Shown one piece after another: positions 1 through 10,472 of a stretch of DNA of 64,000 nt. Source of the DNA: Harmothoe impar (taxonomy: Eukaryota; Annelida; Polychaeta; Phyllodocida; Polynoidae). The notes under the pieces are model-generated. The model saw only the letters and a list, made by a program, of their open reading frames with translations, was not told the DNA's origin and made no database searches. A program made the translations under genes and the position numbers. Positions within the stretch are counted from its first letter, which is position 1; every line of letters starts with the position of its first letter. The stretch is from NCBI GenBank assembly GCA_947462335.1, contig OX381707.1, positions 15,963,418 through 16,027,417 on the forward strand, given 5' to 3'.

Positions 1-21
1 GTGTTATTCTATTAATCTTAA

Positions 22-339
22 AGTGCCATGGTCCGATAAGGCTCAAATATCAATCTCATTTATAACTAGCAAAATATCCCCTGTGGCCATACTTTATGTG
101 CTTTATTACTTCCATAGAATTCAGCTGGAAATTCAACAAATCATCAAATTTAGGCTCATTTGACTATTTTTGGAGTGCATTCTATAATTCCACCTATTGA
201 AAATGCACTGTGAAAACTCTACATGGGCGATAGGTTACCCTCTTTTTAGGGTATAATTGGGGGCATTTCATTGTGCTCTATTCTTCAAATACAAATTAAG
301 CTGGGATTCGAATTATGAAAATTACCAGACCATGGCACT
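22..339. repeat. TTAA-flanked MITE (AGTGSCATGGTC family), copy 1
   Basis: Inverted ends begin AGTGCCATGGTCCGATAAG and finish CCAGACCATGGCACT. TTAA lies directly outside both ends (18-21 and 340-343). A second copy sits at 28481-28847. No coding sequence inside. Confidence 0.75.
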
Positions 340-652
340 TTAATCCAGACACCATTGGTTTTATTCGGTCCTATGTGAGGTTTATCTGGCTTGCCCAAAT
401 CTGGTATTTGGTCGTTACTTTATTAGGTTGGCAAGTGCAACATAGATGAGTTAAGTCTAATTGGCTCAGTTGAGCCCACTGACACAATATTCCTTAATAT
501 ATCGCAAACATATCAAACCAAAATACCTGTAAAATATTTCCTGGGGGTTTCCATATGATGTTACATAAAGTGGGTTGGATACGTGGGTATGAATTTGAGG
601 CCCATCTGGCAGCACCCCCCCTAGGTCCCAGATGCAACTGCCTCTCAGCCGC

Positions 653-1103
653 TGACTGTGTCTCACGAATTTGGGCCAAGTTGAAAGTCTATGACCGGGT
701 GCAATCTATGACCGGGTGCAATCTATGACCGGGTGCAATCTATGACCGACTTGAAAGAAAACGGTTTATTTAGGGCAGATGTAGATAGAAATTGAAATAA
801 AATAAGTGATACAATGTCTTAAAACACCCATTAACATTTTCCACCATTTACATCTTCATCTGGCCTAAATAAAGTATTTTTATTCAAGTCGGTCATAGAT
901 TGCACCCGGTCATAGATTGCACCCAGTCATAGATTGCACCCGGTCATAGATTGCACCCGGTCATAGATTGCACCCAGTCATAGATTGCACCCGGTCATAG
1001 ATTGCACCCAGTCATAGATTGCACCCAGTCATAGATTGCACCCAGTCATAGATTGCACCCGGTCATAGACGAAACATTGGCCCAAATTCGTGAGACACAG
1101 TCA
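653..1103. repeat. Inverted-minisatellite element, copy 1 (CTATGACCGGGTGCAAT unit)
   Basis: The outer ends TGTGTCTCACGAATTTGGGC and its complement enclose a unique middle. Each arm is a direct repeat of a 17-bp unit containing CTATGACCGGGTGCAAT, about 4 units on the left and about 11, inverted, on the right. Further copies lie at 19392, 26984, 32356, 34951, 36149 and 63584. Short proteins read across it are shadows. Confidence 0.8.
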
Positions 1104-1484
1104 GCTGCTGCCACTGGGAAGCAGCTGTGCTGCCTCGGACAGCATTACAATCAAATCACTGCTATCCCTAAAAATCAAATATTAAATATTTTTGAAGCAA
1201 TCCAAAAATATTTCTACATAGATGATATGTCTCCTTGTTGAAAAATTGAAAATTGAACATCCAATATATTGGATGTTCAAACGGAGCCTTATAATAGGGA
1301 ATGTATCATTCACAATTAGCTTTGTACACAGCACTTTCTATTGTATACAATCACAACCCCCCCCCCCTCCACCAGGATCCTTACACATGGATCGCAATCC
1401 GACTGTTGGTGGAACATTTAGGCTCCTATAATACGTTTAACATAGCCTTTACACAGGGTATTTGCATGCCATTAAATGAAAATG

Positions 1485-2073
1485 CTATTGACAGTTCGAA
1501 CTGTCAATAGTGGAAAATATTTCGGCTATTGACAGTTCACACTGTCAACAGTGGAAATTATTCCTGTCATTGACAGTTCCTCATGCTAACTGTCAATAGT
1601 GGAATATTACTGACTCATTGGAGTCAAATAGTGGGTTATTTTTGACAAAAGCTTTTTTTTTTTTGGCAAAAGTGATTTTGTCACCAAAATCGGTTTTGTA
1701 GTTTTGCCCTCAGAGTCAGAGTCGGTTTCGCCTTCAAAATCGGTTTGCCCTCAAAATCGGGTTTGCCTTCAAAATCGGTTTTGCCCCCAAAATCGGTTTT
1801 GCTGCCAAAATCGGTTCTGCACTAAAACTCGGTTCTGCACTAAAACTCGGTTTTTTGTACTAGAAATTGACATTTGCATCAAAATCGAATTTTCCACCAA
1901 AATCGATTCCCCCCCCCCCCCCCCCACCAAAGTTTGGTGAAGGACTGTCAATAAGGATATATAATTTATCACTATTGACTGTCAATAACAAGAACGTTTT
2001 CCCCTGTTGACACTTTGAACTGTCAATAGCCATAAGAATTTTCTTATTGACAGTTCACACTGGCAATGAGAGA
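1485..2073. repeat. Array of CTATTGACAGTT palindromes
   Basis: Positions 1485-1510 form a perfect 26-bp palindrome (CTATTGACAGTTC followed by its complement). Similar inverted pairs follow at 1526-1551 and 1565-1598. Degenerate copies recur near 1946, 1971, 2004-2030 and 2044-2073, so the two ends of this roughly 590-bp block share the same palindromic word. The family is not recognised. Confidence 0.65.
1690..1905. repeat. Minisatellite, TCAAAATCGGTTTTGCC-type unit
   Basis: About ten imperfect direct repeats of an 18-20 bp unit (TGCCCTCAAAATCGGTTT and variants), followed by a run of C. It sits between the two palindromic ends of the 1485-2073 block. The open frames across it are low-complexity shadows. 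Confidence 0.75.
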
Positions 2074-2099
2074 TTGATTTTCCCACACCAAGCCCCACT

Positions 2100-3319
2100 G
2101 CCCCACACACCCCACACCCAGCCCCACACATTATTTTCAGTCATATTAGACTAGAATCCTTTATTTTTGTAAGATATTAGATAACAACATTTATAAACAC
2201 TTTTTATAAAAAAGTGTTTAGTTTTAAAACACATTATAAAACTAAACGCTTTTGAAGAAAAAGTGTTGAAGTGTTTAGAAAAAAGTGTTTTGTTTTTGAA
2301 AATGTGTTTAGAAAAAATAAATGTGTTTCAAATTTACTAGTGTTTAGAAAAATATGTTTAGAAACGAAACACATTTTTTACAGTGTACATCATATTCCAC
2401 TCGTCATCCACGGGCCAAGGGCAGCACCTGTATTCCAATTTCATATTCTCATGGCATAGAGCCGGTGGTTGAAGCCCAAATTACCTTTTTCAAGATCAGC
2501 AGCAATGCTGACTGAGAAGTGGCTGCGGTTGTTTCTAACATGAGCCCCCCAATTTCTATACAGGTCCATTAGAAATAATTTATTTGCATCGTTCTGTAGA
2601 CCATTTCAATCTTTTTTTTTCAAAGTTTACTTAAACAACAATGATATGTATTTCATGTTAGAGCTAAACTCAGAGAACTCTACATTTCTAAGTGTTGTTT
2701 CAAGAAGTATTTCAAACACTATTAAACCAAAATTAAATACTCCCACTTGAAAAGTACCAATGTACCATGGCCAGTGCTGACCCTCTGTGGCGCTCTGTGC
2801 ACAAATCCTATTGGGTTTTCCCACTAGTCCAATGCTGCTCTTTGTTGGACACAGTAGGACTAGGCCATAAGGAGACCACTTCAGGTCACTCCAAATCTGA
2901 ATATTTTGTGTGTTTAATCCCCTATAATGATGATAATACCCCCCCCCCCTCACACACACACACACATATCAGTCAGGCCAATTTCAAATTTAATTTGTAT
3001 AAATTCACCCTGGATTCGATAAAAATGAAAGTACGAATACTAGAGACATATGAAAATAGTGGCCAGAAATGTCTGAAAAGGGAAAGGTGTTAGTGTACGA
3101 TTCATGATATACAGTGGCCTAAAAGTCAGTATCGTTAGTTCCTATAGCCGAGGATTGGGATTAGGCTAATCCTAGATTAGAGTGGATTAGTGGCAGAGAC
3201 GCGGCTTAGTGAAGGAGAGAGTGACCTGTTGAGTGTATACGGGTTGTAAGGTCTCATGTATCAACCATATAATGGTACTCAGCGGCACAGTAAGGCTAAC
3301 TACAGGGTGGCACAAACTT
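2100..3319. other. No gene recognised
   Basis: AT-rich DNA with GTGTTTAGAAAA-type repeats (2200-2380), a C run and a short CA run (2940-2966). The 108-112 residue frames on both strands here overlap each other and resemble no family I know. Confidence 0.5.
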
Positions 3320-3674
3320 TCAGTCTTTGCGAAAACTTTTTCATCCCACAGGACATTTGGTCCTGCAAGTGTTAATTTGAAGGACCGGATTCCAGCATAT
3401 CTGATTATATGCATTCTGAGTATAAATTGGTATTCTCCATTAAAAGTACATTTAATATATTAGCAATCATTTATGGCCAAATCAGGATATATACATAGTT
3501 TTACACAGTATATATTGTCAAACACATTTCAGCATTAGACACCCAGCAATTGTTTTATTTTGGAAAAGGCCAACATGGGACTGGACATGCAGTCCTGCTA
3601 CACTTGTCAATCTGCTGGACCGGTGGCATTTTAGGAGGACATTGCCACTGTCCTGCATGTTTTCGCAAAGACTT
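3320..3674. repeat. Putative MITE with AGTCTTTGCGAAAAC ends
   Basis: CAGTCTTTGCGAAAACT at the left and ATGTTTTCGCAAAGACTTG at the right are inverted copies, and the flanking GGACAT / GTCCTG words are also inverted. The short arms make the boundaries approximate. Confidence 0.45.
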
Positions 3675-4219
3675 GATTTTGGGGGAAGTAATACAAAAGC
3701 CGACTCGTATAATTATATGAGTAGGATTTTGTATTAACTACCTGCCCCAAAAATTTCTGAAATTAAAAAAAAAAGTAAAAACTATGTGTCTCGGTTTCAG
3801 TGCACATGAGTTACGGGCATAAGCAAGGATGGGTATATTTGCAAAAATATATAGACAAAGGCCCTTGGCTAGGGGGTCATTTTGTACCGTTCTTGCCTAG
3901 GTGAGTGACCTTAAGTGAACTTTAATTTCTAGAAAGAGACCCTGGATTTGATAACAATGATAGACCTTTTTAAAGCACGAATAGAGAAATAGGTAAATAG
4001 TCGCCAGAAAGGAGGGAAGAACGGTACACAATTGACTCCCACTAGTGGCTTTTGCCTTTATTTCATTTTTTTGTGCAAAATATGTTAAAATGCATTTAAA
4101 TGGCCATCTCAACAAATCAAACAAATCTAAACAAATCATAACATCACAGGCCATGTGATGCAGGAACACAGTACCCCATGAAGGGCACAGATAGGATACG
4201 AGGTTTTTAGTACTAACGA

Positions 4220-4450
4220 ATAGTGTGCCTCTACATGGGTACACACAATTGTGACCGTGTCGCCGTGTCGAATTTAAGTGAAAAGGCTGTGTCGCTGTGT
4301 CGATTTTTATCCCATACATAGCTATAAGCTCTTCTCAATTCTTTCATGTCCGTCGATTTTTAAAACCCCCGTGTCGCACGTGTCGGATTTTAAAACACCC
4401 GTGTCGCTGTGTCGCACGTGTCGATTTTTACCCATGTAGAGGCACAATAG
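4220..4450. repeat. MITE with GTGCCTCTACATGGGTA ends and internal GTGTCG repeats
   Basis: TAGTGTGCCTCTACATGGGT at the left is inverted at the right. The interior repeats GTGTCGC / CACGTGTCGATTTT words, many of which preserve CG dinucleotides. Confidence 0.65.
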
Positions 4451-4662
4451 TGAACGTCGTATCCATTATGAAATAAACCGAGGGTATAATGAAGGCATGC
4501 TTTACTTACAATAATCACAAGGCAATAGCTAACAAAACTAAATGATACAAAATGAGCAAGGACACACTGCACCTGCTATGATGAAACCAACTAGTCACTG
4601 ATTATGTGGCTGTGCCAACTGTATTCTTGTTTATCATATACTATATGTTATCACATTTAACA

Positions 4663-4970
4663 GAGGCGTAGGAAGCAAATCTTCATTGGGGGGGGGGGGG
4701 GCAGGGGGGGCCAACCCAACCGGCCCTAAAAATTGGCTTTCAATCATGAAAGTGCATATACACGCCCATATTGGAATTGTATAGAAAAGTAGTATTTGAG
4801 CCCCCTTTAGTTAGTGCTAGTTATGATTGGGTGCCAGGCCCCAATGTCCCCACTTTTCCGTATGTGGGAAAGGTACGTTTTGGAAAGTGTGTGTATTACA
4901 TCATAGGGTCCTGGTAAATTGGGGGGGGGGGCAAACATATTCAATATAATACACATTGCAAATTTAAAAA
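4663..4970. repeat. Fragment of AGAGGCGTAGGAAGC-ended repeat
   Basis: The left end AGAGGCGTAGGAAGCAAATC followed by a G run matches the complete copy at 6206-6490. No opposite end was found, so this copy is truncated. Confidence 0.5.
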
Positions 4971-5288
4971 AAGTTAATATGTTTTATGTTGACCCACGGT
5001 GTAGAGATAAGTGCCCTATCACGGTATAGCCATTCACCGCTACAGGCCAAATATAAAAACACGGCTGTATACTGTGGCCCTCCGACATGTTGACACCCAT
5101 AACACAAACCATTCTCTGCACCCCACCCCACTCAATATTGGACGTGGAGGTGCCAAATGAAAACACACCGCCATATAAAGGGGCCAGCCATTACTAGATT
5201 AGGAGGGGAGTGGGGGCTCTTCTCACAAGCAATTGTTTCCGATCACCCTCTCCCCTCGTCGATAAGCTTTAACTAACCTTGATCCGCA

Positions 5289-5522
5289 CCAAAAACGCCA
5301 AAAAAAATGTTGTGTTCAGGTATCCCTAGCGATCCTATATTTTGGCCCTACTTTTTTTTTTTTAATTTTTTTTGGAAGGCATTTTTTACTAAAATCCTTT
5401 TTTTCTGAAAATTATACGAAAATTGGAGGAATTTTGTTTCAAAATTCTTCAAGAATAAATCAACCTACCTACCCTATTAATTTGGGGCCATGTTACCTGA
5501 ACACAACTCCTTTTTTTTGGCC
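5289..5522. repeat. GGCCAAAAAAA-ended repeat, copy 1
   Basis: Inverted A-run/T-run ends with internal TTCAGGTAxCC and TGTTACCTGAA words. It is related to 15693-15945, 27518-27938, 27940-28257, 32937-33130 and 37800-37872. Confidence 0.6.
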
Positions 5523-5838
5523 TAACTACATTTCGTTTTAACAGTATGGAGGCACATGCATATCATTTTTTGGCCTATTTTAGTCCCCCCCCCCCCATGT
5601 TCAACGCTCTCCCCCCCCCCTCCCCACCTCATCCTACCTGGCATTAAATGACTTGTCCCTGATAGGACTGACCACAGTACAGGAGGTAGTTGGTTGTATG
5701 CAGACATTGGGGAGTACCAGCCTCTACACGCCACACAACACACAAGGTAGGCCTTTACATACAGCTCAACAACCACTGCTTTATACAGGTTAAATTGTCA
5801 TGGATGTTAATTTGATGTAAGGCCTCTTGACCCTTTAA

Positions 5839-5928
5839 AGGGGCATTCTCACCACTCGCACTTAACCACATAGCAGACTAGAACAGTACTAGAATTGTGA
5901 GTGGGAAACGCTTGGTGAGAATGCCACT
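5839..5928. repeat. 90-bp TTAA-flanked hairpin MITE, copy 1
   Basis: AGGGGCATTCTCACC at one end and GGTGAGAATGCCACT at the other form long complementary arms, with TTAA immediately outside both ends. Copies at 19844-19932 (intact) and 58988-59079 (left end decayed). Confidence 0.75.
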
Positions 5929-5934
5929 TTAAGG

Positions 5935-6113
5935 GTCATTTTCCATCAGCCGATTTGGAGGTGATCGGCAGGCAATCGTCAGGGAGAGCCACAACAATTA
6001 CACTGCACAGAGTGTACCTTCCAGTGGTTTGTTGTGGCTCTTCCTGCCGATTACCTACCGATTCTTTAACGATTGCCTGCCGATTACCCCCTCATCGGCC
6101 AATGGAAAATGGC
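5935..6113. repeat. Hairpin MITE with CGATTGCC arms
   Basis: The arms contain TTCCATCAGCCGAT / ATCGGCCAATGGAA and GGCAGGCAATCGT / ACGATTGCCTGCC in inverted order around AGCCACAACA / TGTTGTGGCT. It directly abuts the 5839-5928 element. Confidence 0.65.
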
Positions 6114-6205
6114 CATTAAGGGTCTGCTTCAATGCTATATACCCTTTGTCCTGATGATGCATGCATGAATACAGCCTCACTCGAGCTATATTCATGCATC
6201 CCTTT

Positions 6206-6490
6206 CAGAGGCGTAGGAAGCAAATCTTCAATGGGGGGGGGGGGGGGGCAGGGGGGGGGGGCCATTCCAACCAACTTTAATTTTAGATTTTTATGCATGA
6301 TGTATCATATACACACTTATATTATATTGTATGGAAAAGAAGTAATTGAGCCCCCCCCCCTAGTTCTGATTTGGGGTCCATGTGTACATGTATTATGTTA
6401 CAGGTCTTGACAAATATTGGGGGGGGGCAAACTTATTCAGCCCCCTCTCCTCAGTGATTGGGGGGGGGGGGCCTTTCCCTACGCCACTGA
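6206..6490. repeat. MITE with AGWGGCGTAGG ends
   Basis: The left end AGAGGCGTAGGAAGC and right end TTCCCTACGCCACTG are inverted copies enclosing several G runs. Frames across it are glycine/proline low complexity. Confidence 0.6.
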
Positions 6491-6668
6491 AGCCTTTTGG
6501 GGGTGTTTTAACCCTGTATGGTCGGCCTAATACATTAATTCAGCACTGCATTCATGCATCGTGTTAGTAACGGGATAATACCGCCACATGAAAACACTAT
6601 GCGGCCCTTAAATGGTTAATGTATTACCGATTAATCAGTTCTGGATTTGATCTGGGCATACTCTACAC

Positions 6669-7038
6669 TGGCGGATCCAGGGGGGGGGGGCGACGGGCCT
6701 TCCCCCCCCCCCCCCAAAAAAAAAAAAGAGAAAAAAGAGGGGAAGAAGAGAGGAGAAAAGAGGGAAAAAAAGAGAGAAGGAGACAATACCATATAGACAG
6801 ACCTGAGTCTTAAGATACTATGTCCCAAAATGTGCGATAAGGCACCAAGTCTAGACCATCAGCATTTCCTTGAGGAAGGGCATGCCCCCAAACCCCCCTA
6901 GTATGGCTGCTGCGCTTTGATTGCGTTGCGGTTTACTTGCATTGCGCTGCGCTTGCGCTGCGCGTGGGAGCAGACAGTCATACCATAGTTGGCCAGGTTT
7001 GCCCCCCCCCCTTCTGGAAAATCCTGGATTCACCACTG
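6669..7038. repeat. MITE with CACTGGCGGATCCAGG ends
   Basis: CACTGGCGGATCCAGG at the left and CCTGGATTCACCACTG at the right are inverted, flanking G, C and A runs. The same end type occurs at 59444. Confidence 0.65.
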
Positions 7039-7237
7039 CTCTTAATGCATTAAGTTGTTATTCGGATGGCATGATCCTAATAGCATTTTGGATGATTAAG
7101 GACGTCATGTTTTCTTAGCCCTTTCAGGACGGTGTTATGCATTTATGTACCATGCCCTTGGTCGTCATAATGCATGAATGCAGCCCTTGCAAGTAAATTA
7201 TGACGCCAAATGTAATCGTTTAAAGATCTGCCGTCCT

Positions 7238-7382
7238 TAGGGCCATAACCCATTAGCCGATTTGGATGCATTATCAGCCGATACATCCACAAAATTATAC
7301 TACAAAGTACTACATTGAGCCTTTTTTTCGACGGTGTATTGGCCGATTATGCATCCAAATCGGCTATTGGGTTATGGCCCTA
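7238..7382. repeat. Hairpin MITE with AGGGCCATAACCCA arms
   Basis: The arms AGGGCCATAACCCATTAGCC / GGCTATTGGGTTATGGCCCT and CCGATTTGGATGCAT / ATGCATCCAAATCGG pair over about 40 bp each side of a short loop. Confidence 0.75.
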
Positions 7383-7726
7383 AAAGAGCTAAACCGATAT
7401 CTACGAGAATCCGTTTGCACTGCTTCTTTCTTCACGAGCTGTGATCAGGTTATATATATATATATCCCATAGGCGGAGCCGAGAAGATGCCTTCACAGAG
7501 AAAGGAAACAGAGTCAAAAGGAGCCCAGCTAACAACAAACGTTTTCCAAACGTTTGCAAACGTTTCTACTTGGTTTGGAAGAAAACTTTTGGAAAAAGTT
7601 ACACCAAAACGTTTTTGTAGAACGTTTTTCAAACGGCTAGAAAACGTTTGCAAAAGGTTTGCAAAGGGTTTGCAAAAGGTTTGGACAGGATTTAGATGGC
7701 ATTGCAGTAACATGTACACTAAAAGT

Positions 7727-7802
7727 CACCCTGAGGATCGAACCCAGGTCCTTTAGATTGGCTGTCCCAGGCTCTCCTACATGGGCTAATGAGGCTGAGG
7801 GT
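7727..7802 (-). repeat. tRNA-like (SINE-type) sequence, minus strand
   Basis: On the minus strand a good B-box, GGTTCGATCC, is preceded by an A-box-like TAGCCCATGTAGGAGAGC at roughly tRNA spacing. The stems do not all close, so this looks tRNA-derived rather than a working tRNA gene. Duplicated at +1525. Confidence 0.4.
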
Positions 7803-7981
7803 AGAACCAGGCTCACTTTCCCACAAGAGCTGGCCCGATCATGTAGTAGCCTTAATGAGTTTTACATGGTTGCTATTCTTCAAAAATTGTTTGTGGGATA
7901 TGTACTAGAGACCATTGCTTACCCTGGATCTCATTTAATGGACTCCAATTATTTCATTCTCTATAGTCCATTTACCTAATT

Positions 7982-8060
7982 GCCTGGTTAGCTCAGGTGG
8001 TAGAGCGTGGGACTCTCAATGCAAGGGCATTCAAGGGTTGGTGGATCGATCCCCAGTGGT
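7982..8060 (+). repeat. tRNA-like (SINE-type) sequence, plus strand
   Basis: The A-box-like TTAGCTCAGGTGGTAGAGC is nearly perfect. A candidate loop CTCTCAA would give anticodon CTC, but the anticodon stem does not pair. The B-box-like GGATCGATCCCC follows. Most likely a decayed tRNA-derived segment. The copy at 9507-9585 differs by one base (GAGCG to GAGCA). Confidence 0.45.
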
Positions 8061-8575
8061 GCAGCATATTTTTATTTGGCAATGGGTATGTACATTTGGA
8101 TAAAACGTAATGAGGTAATGTAAAGTGTAATTAACATTTTGGGAACGTTATTTCACTTATTAAATGCCGTTAAAAGAACGTTTAAACAAGTTTAACTTGT
8201 TACCTGGGTTCATACCCTCAGTTATGGTTTGTTTTTTATGTGAAAGAGGTTAAAAAAACGTGCAAATAACGTCACATACAAACGTTTGGCTATAACGTTA
8301 TAAAAACGTTATTTAGTGTCAACGTTTTTACGTAAAAAAAACGTTCTATTGACGTTTTTGCAAACGTTTGCAAACCTTCTAAGAACGTTAAATCCTGGTA
8401 ATGTAAACGTTTTTTTGTTTGCTGGGAGTCCAGGCTGCTTTCAGAATGACTTCCTCTCTTGTGTGACTCCCTTAGGTGAGCCAGGGAGTTATGTTATTAT
8501 TATACCTAGTGCAACAATGCATACAGGATCCCTATCTCTTAACTATAGAAGCTACCGACGGCGTATTTATGGCAT

Positions 8576-8710
8576 AAAGCCGGGTGTACGCCACTCTCAT
8601 GGCCTGAGAGTGGCGTACAGACCCTGAGAGTGGCGTACAGACCCTGAGAGTGGCGTACAGACCCTGAGAGTTGCGTACAAGCCCTGAGAGTTGCGTACAG
8701 AGCGGAAAGT
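8576..8710. repeat. Palindrome plus 20-bp direct repeats upstream of the Crypton exon
   Basis: TGTACGCCACTCTCA and TGAGAGTGGCGTACA form a palindrome. It is followed by five direct repeats of about 20 bp containing CTGAGAGTGGCGTACAGACC, the last two with TTGCG. The same block is at 10101-10235. It lies about 240 bp upstream of the translation start, so it could be a control region or a recombinase site; function not shown. Confidence 0.55.
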
Positions 8711-8947
8711 AGTTCCAGCGGTGGCGCCCTCAGTGGCCAACAAATGTACTAATAGAAGCGAGCGCTGCAGCGTCCCCTGTCGGTTTTGAGGGGAATTAGA
8801 AGCGATTTCGCTTGTTTCTGGCGCTCCCAGCGCCAGCAGCCGACAAATGTAAACAAAGCGCGGCAAATAGAAGCGCCCCTAGCGGAATTTGTCGGCAAAA
8901 GGGGGAGGGGCAGCCGACAATTTGATCATTCCGAGCTGAAAATCAAG

Positions 8948-9145
8948 ATGGAGAAGACGTACCTTGAGGCCGTGCTTGCTTCTGGAGAGGTTGATGAGTT
9001 TGTTGTGGACAATGTCGTGGCCATAATGAACGAATTACACATAGAAGCTGGCGAGGACGTTAGTTGCTTCAATTTGGAAGCAGTTTCTGAAGCTATGCAT
9101 GAAGAAATCGCGCTGGACATATCCGAGTTTGAAACGTTTTTGTAG
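8948..9145 (+). pseudogene. Truncated duplicate of Crypton exon 1
   Basis: From an AAGATGG start the frame matches the full exon at 10473 for about 62 codons. It then crosses the tandem-duplication junction into AACGTT repeat sequence and stops. It has its own complete copy of the upstream region, so it could be transcribed, but it lacks all downstream exons. Confidence 0.8.
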
Positions 9146-10472
9146 AACGTTTTTCAAACGGCTAGAAAACGTTTGCAAAAGGTTTGCAAAGGGTTTGCAA
9201 AAGGTTTGGACAGGATTTAGATGGCATTGCAGTAACATGTACACTAAAAGTCACCCTGAGGATCGAACCCAGGTCCTTTAGATTGGCTGTCCCAGGCTCT
9301 CCTACATGGGCTAATGAGGCTGAGGGTAGAACCAGGCTCACTTTCCCACAAGAGCTGGCCCGATCATGTAGTAGCCTTAATGAGTTTTACATGGTTGCTA
9401 TTCTTCAAAAATTGTTTGTGGGATATGTACTAGAGACCATTGCTTACCCTGGATCTCATTTAATGGACTCCAATTATTTCATTCTCTATAGTCCATTTAC
9501 CTAATTGCCTGGTTAGCTCAGGTGGTAGAGCATGGGACTCTCAATGCAAGGGCATTCAAGGGTTGGTGGATCGATCCCCAGTGGTGCAGCATATTTTTAT
9601 TTGGCAATGGGTATGTACATTTGGATAAAACGTAATGAGGTAATGTAAAGTGTAATTAACATTTTGGGAACGTTATTTCACTTATTAAATGCCGTTAAAA
9701 GAACGTTTAAACAAGTTTAACTTGTTACCTGGGTTCATACCCTCAGTTATGGTTTGTTTTTTATGTGAAAGAGGTTAAAAAAACGTGCAAATAACGTCAC
9801 ATACAAACGTTTGGCTATAACGTTATAAAAACGTTATTTAGTGTCAACGTTTTTACGTAAAAAAAACGTTCTATTGACGTTTTTGCAAACGTTTGCAAAC
9901 CTTCTAAGAACGTTAAATCCTGGTAATGTAAACGTTTTTTTGTTTGCTGGGAGTCCAGGCTGCTTTCAGAATGACTTCCTCTCTTGTGTGACTCCCTTAG
10001 GTGAGCCAGGGAGTTATGTTATTATTATACCTAGTGCAACAATGCATACAGGATCCCTATCTCTTAACTATAGAAGCTACCGACGGCGTATTTATGGCAT
10101 AAAGCCGGGTGTACGCCACTCTCATGGCCTGAGAGTGGCGTACAGACCCTGAGAGTGGCGTACAGACCCTGAGAGTGGCGTACAGACCCTGAGAGTTGCG
10201 TACAAGCCCTGAGAGTTGCGTACAGAGCGGAAAGTAGTTCCAGCGGTGGCGCCCTCAGTGGCCAACAAATGTACTAATAGAAGCGAGCGCTGCAGCGTCC
10301 CCTGTCGGTTTTGAGGGGAATTAGAAGCGATTTCGCTTGTTTCTGGCGCTCCCAGCGCCAGCAGCCGACAAATGTAAACAAAGCGCGGCAAATAGAAGCG
10401 CCCCTAGCGGAATTTGTCGGCAAAAGGGGGAGGGGCAGCCGACAATTTGATCATTCCGAGCTGAAAATCAAG

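Larger units (their letters stand above)
7524..8426. mobile_element. CCCAGC...GCTGGG element rich in AACGTT, with tRNA-like segments
   Basis: The ends CCCAGCTAACAACAAACG and TTTTTGTTTGCTGGG match the ends of the 147-bp MITEs at 16176 and 53356, so this is a larger relative of that family. Dozens of AACGTT and GCAAACGTTTGC palindromes lie at both ends. The middle holds two tRNA-like stretches in opposite orientation. Most of it is repeated at 9132-9951 by the 1525-bp tandem duplication. Confidence 0.65.

Noticed and set aside
860..1080. Regularly spaced CGGTCATAGATTGCACC repeats, CRISPR-like at first sight
   Set aside because: Units are contiguous with no variable spacers, the arms are inverted, and the genome is animal. 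It is a minisatellite inside a transposable element.
3897..4319. 140-codon minus frame
   Set aside because: Overlaps the MITE at 4220-4450, has no family motif, and is unlikely to be a gene.
7982..8060. Functional tRNA gene
   Set aside because: A- and B-box-like words are present, but the anticodon and acceptor stems do not pair and it lies inside a duplicated repeat. Kept only as a tRNA-derived segment.
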